A DNA stretch of 33,490 nt. It comes from Methanobacteriota archaeon (GTDB taxonomy: Archaea; Thermoplasmatota; Poseidoniia; MGIII; CG-Epi1). Of the stretch, positions 9,220 through 16,007 are shown in pieces; position 1 is the first letter of the stretch; every line of letters starts with the position of its first letter. The notes under the pieces were generated by a model. It searched no databases. It was given only the letters and a program-made list of their open reading frames with translations, and was not told where the DNA came from. The stretch is taken from NCBI GenBank assembly GCA_029977605.1, contig JAPOKN010000005.1:1-33490 (forward strand), given 5' to 3'. A program made the position numbers and the translations under genes.

Positions 9220-9225
9220 TTTTTT
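9220..9225 (+). terminator. Oligo-T after the KH gene
   Basis: Six consecutive T directly follow the KH stop codon. Archaeal RNA polymerase can terminate at oligo-T without a hairpin, so this is a candidate end for the aIF1A-rio1-KH transcript. Confidence 0.35.
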
Positions 9226-9278
9226 GGGTGTTTGATAAAGGTTACGACTTAATTTTATATATTTGCCCTTTGTGCGCG

Positions 9279-9289
9279 AAATATAATTT
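9279..9289 (+). promoter_or_regulatory. TATA-like element before the MBL/QueD-like operon
   Basis: AAATATAATTT is centred 25 bases before an ATG at 9309 and about 120 bases before the MBL start. A second TATA-like TTTATATA lies at 9254-9261. Either would leave a leader before the MBL gene, and the first would place the transcript start exactly at the small ORF. Confidence 0.45.
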
Positions 9290-9308
9290 TTGCAGATTAA
9301 CTGTAATA

Positions 9309-9407
9309 ATGACGCGATGTGAAATAATGAAAACAGAAATGTATACGAAAGAAAATCAATATGCAAGCTATAGCGATATCTACAGCCTAAACGGAGGAAA
9401 ACAATGA
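9309..9407 (+). CDS. Possible 32-aa leader ORF upstream of MBL gene
   Basis: A short ORF starts at ATG 9309 (or an internal ATG at 9327, giving 26 aa) and ends in a TGA that overlaps the ATG of the MBL-fold gene. It sits 25 bases after a TATA-like element, the geometry of a leaderless gene. Its last codons contain the GGAGG Shine-Dalgarno of the next gene. The peptide is polar with several Tyr and resembles nothing I recognise. It could be a real small protein, a leader peptide coupling translation, or chance. Confidence 0.35.
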   Translation: MTRCEIMKTEMYTKENQYASYSDIYSLNGGKQ

Positions 9408-10180
9408 AAGTAACTTTTTTAGGTGTTGGAGAAGCTTTCGATGAGAATAATACTCACACCTGTATTTTAGTAGAAGCCGCAGGAAGAAGAATGTTAGTAG
9501 ATTGTGGTGCAACTGCACCTCCTTCGGTATGGCACCAATCAAAAAGACCTGATTATCTAGACGGTATATTTATTTCACATTTCCATGCCGATCATGTATT
9601 TGGATTGCCTGCACTTATGATGAGAATGTGGGAAGATGGCAGAACAAGACCATTTTACCTATTTGGACCTGTTGGAACACAAAGAAACGTTGAAAGATTA
9701 ATGGAAGTTGCATATCATGGAATGGTTGCCAACCTACCATTTACACTAAGATTCAGAGAGTTACAAAGATCTCACAGGTGGGATGACTGGAATCTAAGAG
9801 TTGTTAACACAAGACACACTGTTCAAAATTTAGGATTAAGATTAGAAGCTGGAAGTCCAACTAAAGTTTTCTGCTATTCTGGCGACGGAATGTTTACACC
9901 TACAGCTTCAAAACTTTACACAAATGCTGATCTGTTGGTACACGAAGCATACACTAGTGACGGAACTGTAAAAAATCCAAGAGGTGAAACTGTAACTATA
10001 GGAACAAAGACACATTGCTCTCTTCAGCAACTAGAAAGACTAGATGACATGGCTCGTCCAAAAAAGATGGCACTAATACATTTAAACAGAAAACTTCGAG
10101 CAGAAAAGAAAGATATTCTAAAGAAGTACAGGCAAAGAAGATGGATTATGCCTGACGCTGGCGAAGTTATCGAATTGTAA
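9404..10180 (+). CDS. RNase Z-like metallo-beta-lactamase-fold hydrolase
   Basis: MBL-fold metalloenzyme of the RNase Z-like group. Metal ligands are in place: HFHADH (59-64), His138 in RHTVQNLGLRL, Asp161 in YSGDG, and His226 in ALIHLNRK. LFGPVG and LLVHEAYTSD are also RNase Z-like. At 258 residues it is shorter than canonical tRNase Z, and the segment between GLRLE and YSGDG has no room for the flexible arm that grips the tRNA elbow. It may therefore act on another phosphodiester or small molecule. GGAGG sits 6 bases before the ATG, one of the few strong Shine-Dalgarno sites here. Its stop overlaps the start of the QueD-like gene (TAATG), so the two probably function together. Confidence 0.85.
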   Translation: MKVTFLGVGEAFDENNTHTCILVEAAGRRMLVDCGATAPPSVWHQSKRPDYLDGIFISHFHADHVFGLPALMMRMWEDGRTRPFYLFGPVGTQRNVERLMEVAYHGMVANLPFTLRFRELQRSHRWDDWNLRVVNTRHTVQNLGLRLEAGSPTKVFCYSGDGMFTPTASKLYTNADLLVHEAYTSDGTVKNPRGETVTIGTKTHCSLQQLERLDDMARPKKMALIHLNRKLRAEKKDILKKYRQRRWIMPDAGEVIEL

Positions 10181-10578
10181 TGCATAAATTAGTCCAAATT
10201 GTAAGATTTGAATCTGCAAGGAAATTACCGAAAGTTCCAGAAGGCCACCCTTGTGGAAACGTTTATGGTTTAGCATTTAAACTAGAAGTACATGTCGAAG
10301 GTAAAGTTAATCCTGAAACTGGTTTCGTAATAGATTTTGGACATATTGAATCTGCAATTAAACCAACATACGACTTAGTTGATCACAATTACTTGAATGA
10401 TATCAAAGGGCTTGAGAATCCTACCAGCGAAGTTCTAATTGAATGGATTTGGAATAATTTGTATAAACATTTTAAAAATGAATGGAATTTTGATGAAAAT
10501 CAAAATAAAATTTGCAACTTAGTGAAATTAGTTTTATGGGAAAATGAAGTTTCAAGAGTAGAATTTAAAGGGAACTAA
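10180..10578 (+). CDS. QueD/PTPS-family protein lacking the zinc ligands
   Basis: The 132 residues align throughout with bacterial QueD (6-carboxy-tetrahydropterin synthase, recalled from E. coli): KVPEGHPCG, the G-x-x-IDF strand, IKPTYDLVDHNYLNDI and GLENPTSEVLIEWIW. Catalytic positions persist: Cys25, Asp68-His69 and Glu121. The three zinc histidines do not. The AAH motif reads SAR (Arg14) and the HGH motif reads YGL (Tyr29, Leu31). Without zinc, normal dihydroneopterin triphosphate chemistry is unlikely, so it may be a repurposed enzyme or binding protein. It is coupled to the MBL gene by a one-base overlap, and its 3' end overlaps the convergent subtilase stop. Family assignment is firm; function is unknown. 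Confidence 0.85.
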   Translation: MHKLVQIVRFESARKLPKVPEGHPCGNVYGLAFKLEVHVEGKVNPETGFVIDFGHIESAIKPTYDLVDHNYLNDIKGLENPTSEVLIEWIWNNLYKHFKNEWNFDENQNKICNLVKLVLWENEVSRVEFKGN

Positions 10579-13500
10579 TACTTTCGTCTAATTTGTGAGA
10601 TTGTTGCAACAAGTAAAGTTGTTACTAAGAAACTAAGAGAACTCAAGGTACTTTCATCTGAATCAAATGATTCAACAGACAAAGAAACTGAGATTTGTAT
10701 TGACTGCTCTGAATATTCTCCTTGAGAATCTTCAACTCTTAAAGTTATGATATGAGTGCCTTGGGAAAGAATAGCTTCCCCCATAATGGCCGAAGTTCGC
10801 AATATCTCTCCATCTAAACTGCTATACCAAATAAAATTAATTGAGTCACCATCGGAATCACTTGACCCTTGAGCTGAAAACTGAATTAATTCATCATTTC
10901 TAAATTCATCACCAGACTTTGGTGAAAATATTTGAGCTACTGGTGGATTATTCACGGGTTCCTCTTTAACTTCAATAAGAATTGAATCACCTGCAGAAGA
11001 ACGAGCACCTTCATCGTCTTCGACATTTAAAATTACTTCAAACTGACCTGACTTTTCAAAATAGTATTCTACCCAGGAAGACTCCTTCCAATCGGTTTGC
11101 CTCCCATCACCAAAACTAAATTGGTATTTGATAACTTCTGAATCATCTGTAGAACCATTACCAGAAAAAATAATATTTTCACCAACATAAACCTCGTTCA
11201 AATTTGAAGTTAAGTAGGCCGTAGGTCTGCGGTTTGACCCCTCGTTTGTCACCTCAACATCTATGGAAAATATTGATGAATAATTAAATCCGTCAAAGGA
11301 TCTAGCTTGGACTGTATATCTGCCATTCAAATCATTACTTGAATTCCATGACCAAAACCAATTTTCAAAACCATTAGCCCTCTCCCAGTCATTGGGCAGC
11401 AACCTTACTTCAACATATTCCAAATTAACATTGTCACTTGCGCTTCCTTTAACAACAACTATTTCGGATACTATTTCATTTTGATCTGGTTCAGTTATGA
11501 AAACTAGAGGCGGTTGCATATCAACAAATTCTGAAACCGAAACGTCTAATGAAAAATAATTATTTGATTCATCCTGATCCTGAGGGACAACGGAGATTAT
11601 TTCAATTGATAACTCATGGTTACCTTTAACAGCGATCCACTCTGCCTGAACATTAAATGCCTCATCCGAATTCAACCTATCTTCAACCATTATGGATTCG
11701 AATAATTCATCGTCGTTGTAAAAATTAAGCTGATATTCACGAGCAGGACCTGGCCCCTGATTAACAACTCGAGCAGTTAAAGGAATAGTTTGGTCCTCAA
11801 GGATATCTTCTGAAATAACTACCTCTTCAATGAAAAGGTCAGGAAGATCTGTAAATGAGGCTATAGTGAAATTCTTAGTGTCACCAAACATATCGTTTAT
11901 CGAATAAAAAACTGTCAAAGGGATAGCCTCGTTGAAATCCGGAGCTGTTATGTCAAACTGAAAGCTTGGAAAGCTGTCTACAGAAGATCCTGCTGATACA
12001 GAACCTGTAAAGTTGAAATTAGCTTCCAAAATCCACTTACCATTTTGTTCGTAAACTGAATTCATACTACTTTCGGCATTAATGCCTGAACCTTCACCTG
12101 AGCTAAGCAAGAAGGTATTCGGTTTTGGCCAATCGCTAGAATATGTAGCTACTATTTTGACATTATCAGGTAAATCACTTCCCTCGATAAAATTATTGAT
12201 AGTACCTCCGTCTTTGCCGCGATTTGTATGTTCTGTTTTAGTATAGGTCATAGAGGCTTCAAATGTCTCACTCGTTTCAGATTGAATGCCTGTATTTCCG
12301 ATAAGATCTACATCTTTTAGATTTATAGATCGTGAAACTGCACCAATTAAATCTACAGTGCCCCATCCATAACAGTTGTTAGGTGAGAATATTTCTCCAC
12401 AATCCACATCTAATGGGACCTTATGATCACTGGTTTCTCTTAGAATCTGCTTCACATAGTCTGTACTTGAAGTAGGACTAACATTTGGGTTTGCTTGAAG
12501 CATAAGAGCTGCTACACCTGCAACATGAGGCGTAGCCATCGAAGTGCCTGAGTATGATACATATCCATCGCCCGAACCTGCTTGGGCTGACATTATAGCT
12601 CCGCCGGGTGCCATAACATCTGGTTTCAAACGACCATCGCCTGTAGGTCCTCTACTAGAGTAAATCTCTCTTGAATGGTCATCATTAACAGAACCCACTG
12701 TAATGGCCTTAACACTATCTCCAGGATAAGATACTGAAGCGGGGTGAGCTGCCAAACCTAAGTTACCATTTCCTATGGCAACCACTGTAACAATGCCTGC
12801 ATCTACAGCAACATCTAGTGCTTGGGATATTGACGAACTACCTGTGTTAGTTGCTCCTGGAATTACAACCGGACCACCTAATGAAAGAGACATTACATCA
12901 ATCGAAAATCTATCTTTATTTTGAATTGTCCAGTCGACTGCGCGGAGTAAATCACCCTCATCTCCTGAACCTCCGTCTAAAGCTATAACTCCGACAAGCT
13001 TAGCTTGAGGTGCAACGCCTGCATACTGCCCACTAGAACCGCCAGTTCCTGCGGCAATCCCTGCACAATGAGTTCCATGACTTCCAGAATCGTGAGGCTG
13101 CTCATCAGGATATTCTTGGTCTGTATTTGCATTGTAAAAACCAAGCATACCATTAGAATCAATCGCAATCTTAGGATCATAAGTCGAGGAAATGTCATCT
13201 AAATCATCCAATGATTCATGATCAAAATCAACTCCTGTATCCAATATAGCTATTGTTGTATCTTCACCTCTGAAACCAAAATCATCCCAAATTTGACTAG
13301 TTCCTATTGATTCAACGCTGTTATCAAGTGTAGGGTAAAATAGAACATTCGCTTCTAACCATTCCAAATTAGGTAAATAGACTACATCCGGAACTTTTTC
13401 AACATCGATAATAAATCCAAATGTATCAAATCTGTCAAAACTAGAAGTGATAACACCTCCAAGATTTTCTATAAAGCCATGATGGCTTTCATCTAAATGT

Positions 13501-13733
13501 GAGACTCTAGCAAATAAATCAATTTTACCTTCAGGAGATTCTACTAAGCCCAATTCTTCAGACAAAGAAATATCATTGTAAACAATTTCTAACCTATCGT
13601 CAACTAAATGAACATGAGTCATTGGAATAGGTTGAAACTCTTCAGATGGCTGAGCAAATGGAAGAAGTAAATTTAATAAAAAAATCAGCAAAATTGTTTG
13701 TGTTATGACTCTGGACAAGGTTTGGTTATTCAT
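10575..13733 (-). CDS. Secreted subtilisin-like (S8) serine protease with PKD/CARDB domains
   Basis: A 1052-residue exported protease. Residues 1-29 are a signal peptide and about 50-135 an I9-like propeptide. The S8 catalytic domain follows with Asp165 (AILDTGVD), His219 (SHGTHCAG), oxyanion Asn322 (AIGNGN) and Ser398 (SGTSMATPHVAG), all intact. C-terminal to it are a CARDB-like domain (about 635-745), a bacterial Ig-like domain, two PKD-like domains (SFGDG motif in the first; the second from NNPPVAQI), and a final hydrophobic helix ending in RRKY, a likely membrane anchor. It would degrade protein outside the cell while staying tethered. The ATG lies 17 bases after the tRNA-Arg 3' end, leaving no room for its own promoter. 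Confidence 0.95.
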   Translation of the reverse strand: MNNQTLSRVITQTILLIFLLNLLLPFAQPSEEFQPIPMTHVHLVDDRLEIVYNDISLSEELGLVESPEGKIDLFARVSHLDESHHGFIENLGGVITSSFDRFDTFGFIIDVEKVPDVVYLPNLEWLEANVLFYPTLDNSVESIGTSQIWDDFGFRGEDTTIAILDTGVDFDHESLDDLDDISSTYDPKIAIDSNGMLGFYNANTDQEYPDEQPHDSGSHGTHCAGIAAGTGGSSGQYAGVAPQAKLVGVIALDGGSGDEGDLLRAVDWTIQNKDRFSIDVMSLSLGGPVVIPGATNTGSSSISQALDVAVDAGIVTVVAIGNGNLGLAAHPASVSYPGDSVKAITVGSVNDDHSREIYSSRGPTGDGRLKPDVMAPGGAIMSAQAGSGDGYVSYSGTSMATPHVAGVAALMLQANPNVSPTSSTDYVKQILRETSDHKVPLDVDCGEIFSPNNCYGWGTVDLIGAVSRSINLKDVDLIGNTGIQSETSETFEASMTYTKTEHTNRGKDGGTINNFIEGSDLPDNVKIVATYSSDWPKPNTFLLSSGEGSGINAESSMNSVYEQNGKWILEANFNFTGSVSAGSSVDSFPSFQFDITAPDFNEAIPLTVFYSINDMFGDTKNFTIASFTDLPDLFIEEVVISEDILEDQTIPLTARVVNQGPGPAREYQLNFYNDDELFESIMVEDRLNSDEAFNVQAEWIAVKGNHELSIEIISVVPQDQDESNNYFSLDVSVSEFVDMQPPLVFITEPDQNEIVSEIVVVKGSASDNVNLEYVEVRLLPNDWERANGFENWFWSWNSSNDLNGRYTVQARSFDGFNYSSIFSIDVEVTNEGSNRRPTAYLTSNLNEVYVGENIIFSGNGSTDDSEVIKYQFSFGDGRQTDWKESSWVEYYFEKSGQFEVILNVEDDEGARSSAGDSILIEVKEEPVNNPPVAQIFSPKSGDEFRNDELIQFSAQGSSDSDGDSINFIWYSSLDGEILRTSAIMGEAILSQGTHIITLRVEDSQGEYSEQSIQISVSLSVESFDSDESTLSSLSFLVTTLLVATISQIRRKY

Positions 13734-13750
13734 TAACCATTAAAAGAATA

Positions 13751-13826
13751 TGGCGCCCAGGCTGGGATTCGAACCCAGGTTTGAAGCTCCGCAAGCTTCC
13801 GTGATTCCAAGCTACACTATCCGGGC
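13751..13826 (-). tRNA. tRNA-Arg(GCG)
   Basis: A 76-nt cloverleaf with encoded CCA. Acceptor GCCCGGA pairs with CCTGGGC, with a G5-U68 wobble and an A7-C66 mismatch. The D arm is GTG/CAC with GG in the loop. The anticodon stem is GAAGC/GCTTC with loop TTGCGGA, giving anticodon GCG (codons CGC/CGU). The T arm is CTGGG-TTCGAAT-CCCAG. The discriminator base is G, the variable loop has 4 nt, and no intron is seen. The subtilase gene starts 17 nt downstream on the same strand. Confidence 0.92.
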
Positions 13827-13875
13827 GCAGATTCCTAAAAACAGCCTTTCTTAAAGACATCATATCAACATACTT

Positions 13876-13884
13876 CTTATATCC
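13876..13884 (+). promoter_or_regulatory. TATA box of purE
   Basis: CTTATATCC is centred 24 bases before the purE ATG, consistent with a leaderless transcript. The spacer between tRNA-Arg and purE carries divergent promoters; the tRNA side has a weaker AT-rich candidate near 13850-13858. Confidence 0.5.
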
Positions 13885-13903
13885 ATACCTCTTTTAAAAA
13901 ATT

Positions 13904-14365
13904 ATGAGTCAAGTGACTATAATCATGGGATCTGCAAGTGACAAGCCTACAGCTAAAAAAGCTGAAAAAATTTTAGACAAATTTAATATCACATTTGAAA
14001 CATTTGTGGCTTCTGCACATCGAACACCAGCAAGAGTTGTTGATGTCATCGAAGAGTCTGAAGCTGACGTTTTCATTGCACTAGCTGGACTTTCTGCTGC
14101 ACTTCCTGGAGTAGTGGCTGCGCATACACTAAAACCAGTCGTAGGGGTGCCTTGTGCATCATCGAGCTCCCCTGCAAATTTGGATTCATTACTATCTGTT
14201 GTTCAAATGCCTCCTGGAGTTCCGGTAGCTGGAGTTGGAATCGGCCGTGGTGAAAATGCAGCCTTACTCGCAGCTAGAATACTAGGTATTTCTAACAATG
14301 ATGTCGATAAAATGTTAATCAGTTATCGCAAGGAACTAGAACAAAAAACAATAGATTCAAATTAA
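13904..14365 (+). CDS. purE: N5-carboxyaminoimidazole ribonucleotide mutase
   Basis: PurE rearranges N5-CAIR to CAIR (or carboxylates AIR, depending on class) in de novo purine synthesis. The 153 residues show IIMGSASDKPTA, the VASAHRTPARV motif with the catalytic His, ALAGLSAALPGVVAAHT, and PVVGVPCASSSSPANLDSLLSVVQMPPGVPVA (split here only for reading). This is the typical class I length. No purK lies in the window, so the class cannot be deduced from context. The start is ATG with TATA 24 bases upstream. The 3' end overlaps the convergent rnp4 gene by 4 bases. Confidence 0.95.
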   Translation: MSQVTIIMGSASDKPTAKKAEKILDKFNITFETFVASAHRTPARVVDVIEESEADVFIALAGLSAALPGVVAAHTLKPVVGVPCASSSSPANLDSLLSVVQMPPGVPVAGVGIGRGENAALLAARILGISNNDVDKMLISYRKELEQKTIDSN

Positions 14366-14700
14366 ATTTTAAAGCGATATATCATACCGCATTCTAAGCA
14401 ACTAATCGAACGCCAGCCTTTTTTAGAAATTCGGAAGCGACTATTATCTGAATTAAATTTAGAATTACAGCTGCGACAAAATTTAATTTTGTGTGAACTT
14501 GGTAATCGTTGATTATACCTTTTCCCTATAAGTTTAACGAAGTTAATGCATTTTTTAGGGTTAATCTGTGTAACAAAATTTTTTGAATCAAGTAGTAGAA
14601 ACAATTTGTTAATCCTATCTCTGGCAAGCTTCTCCTGGAATTTTGGGCGCCTGCTGCGCTTTCGAGACATAGAACACCTATTAGGTCCTTTTTTTAACAC
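14362..14700 (-). CDS. rnp4: RNase P protein component 4 (Rpp21)
   Basis: Archaeal homologue of Rpp21, the zinc-ribbon protein that pairs with Rpp29 on the RNase P specificity domain. It shows LARDRINKLF, an INFVKLIGKRYNQRLP helix and two Cys pairs, FCRSC and SCLECGMIYRF, the hallmark of the family. The longest frame begins at GTG 14700, but that codon directly follows a GGAGG. ATG at 14670 (MSRKRSRR), preceded by AGGTG at normal spacing, is the more likely start and gives 102 residues. The gene's partner RNA (RNase P RNA) lies 3.4 kb away. Confidence 0.85.
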   Translation of the reverse strand: MLKKGPNRCSMSRKRSRRPKFQEKLARDRINKLFLLLDSKNFVTQINPKKCINFVKLIGKRYNQRLPSSHKIKFCRSCNSKFNSDNSRFRISKKGWRSISCLECGMIYRFKI

Positions 14701-14722
14701 CCTCCTTTAACTAAAATAGAAA

Positions 14723-15445
14723 ATGTTAGATGATTACTTAAGCTGGGATACGCCATGGGAACTCTACTTTCACGCACTAATATTCATTCCAATTATACAA
14801 AGACTAATTTTCTTGGGAGAACCTGCATTAAAAGCAATTCAGATTCATGGGCACCACTTGAGATGGATTTTTGAAAGACTAAGAGAAATTCCAAGAGGTT
14901 ATTCTATAGCCGCAAAATTTACCGTGGGACTATTAGTTCCGGCAACAATTGCAATATTGAGATTTATTATTTTTGAACCTGAAGATGGAGTTGTAGAATT
15001 TTTTGATTTAACGTTAACTCCTCCAAACTGGGAACAAACGCCTCCATGGCAAATATGGCTAATGATTTTATTTTTTGTAGGGCATACCTATCTTGACTGG
15101 AGAAGAGTATGGGATACAAGAAATTTAGCTGTTAAGCTGATAAGTGTTGACGTTCAAAAGTATAGGCCCATGGTTGATAGAATGCTCCAAATGGGAGACT
15201 GGTTAAAGAATTCAAGAGACAAAGGTAATGAGGCATTGCCTCACGAAAGAGTCGCAAAGTTTGTTGGGTTTTTTGCAGGTAAAGTTGTAGATACCACAAA
15301 TACGGTAGTAGACAAAGTCATGGAGATGCCAAACAATTATGCTGGAAGATGGATGGTTGTAAATGTTGCATTTGGCATGGCATTTCATTTAATGCCAATT
15401 GCATTCATGTTCTTCTTAACAACAACATACGAGTGGAATCTATAA
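14723..15445 (+). CDS. Unknown multi-pass membrane protein
   Basis: 240 residues with about four predicted membrane segments (near 14-32, 62-86, 106-123 and 213-235). A His-containing motif (IQIHGHHLRW) follows the first segment, and a polar, helix-rich region (about 130-205) lies between segments 3 and 4. I do not recognise the family. A T-rich TATA-like stretch at 14689-14698 lies about 30 bases upstream, inside the divergent rnp4 5' region. The last 6 bases overlap the convergent kinase gene. Confidence 0.75.
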   Translation: MLDDYLSWDTPWELYFHALIFIPIIQRLIFLGEPALKAIQIHGHHLRWIFERLREIPRGYSIAAKFTVGLLVPATIAILRFIIFEPEDGVVEFFDLTLTPPNWEQTPPWQIWLMILFFVGHTYLDWRRVWDTRNLAVKLISVDVQKYRPMVDRMLQMGDWLKNSRDKGNEALPHERVAKFVGFFAGKVVDTTNTVVDKVMEMPNNYAGRWMVVNVAFGMAFHLMPIAFMFFLTTTYEWNL

Positions 15446-16000
15446 ACTCGAAATAATTCTGTTTACTTGTGCTTCCAAATCCTCAAGAGTTCCACTATTA
15501 TCTATATTATAATCTGCCATTTCCATTGTTTTAGATAATTGCTGTTTATTTGGATCGTCATTATTTTCTTCTTTCTTCTCCTGCTCTACAAATTTCTCCC
15601 AAGAATCGGTATCTCCAATTCTGCCTCTAGAGCAAAGCCTATCATATCTTAGTCTTGCATCTGCATCAACTGAAATCAAGAAAAAACTACGTAACTGAGT
15701 CTCTTTCCTCAAGGAAATGACCTCAAGTGGATTTCTAATTGAGTCTACAATATGATTATTTTCAGAATTTAACTTAGGCATTAATTTATCTGCTAAGACA
15801 CCAGGACCTCCTTTTTCTCTAAGCTTATTTCCTATCTCAATTAAGTTTTCACGTGTCTCTTCCTTTTTTAATGCTTTTAGCTCATCCCTAAGTGAATCTG
15901 ATAAAGAGTGATATATGAATTTCTTTTTCTTCAATATTTCAGCCACAGTTCCTTTACCCGAGGCATTCTTTCCAGTAAGACCAAATACTATTGATTTCAA
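15440..16000 (-). CDS. P-loop nucleotide kinase, UPF0200/dephospho-CoA-kinase-like
   Basis: Small P-loop NTPase with a kinase layout. Walker A GLTGKNASGKGT sits at residues 7-18, an IVDSIRN strand in the middle (like the VDGIR of UPF0200 proteins), ISVDADARLRYDRLCSRGRIGD as LID-like region, and ADYNIDNSGTLEDLE at the end. A phosphate-transfer role on a nucleotide or CoA-like substrate is inferred. The frame is open to TTG 16039, within the mutase gene. I prefer the TTG at 16000, because GAGGA lies just upstream, right after the mutase stop, and it puts the P-loop at the normal distance from the N-terminus (186 aa). It is probably co-transcribed with the mutase. Confidence 0.75.
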   Translation of the reverse strand: MKSIVFGLTGKNASGKGTVAEILKKKKFIYHSLSDSLRDELKALKKEETRENLIEIGNKLREKGGPGVLADKLMPKLNSENNHIVDSIRNPLEVISLRKETQLRSFFLISVDADARLRYDRLCSRGRIGDTDSWEKFVEQEKKEENNDDPNKQQLSKTMEMADYNIDNSGTLEDLEAQVNRIISSL

Positions 16001-16007
16001 AATATCC

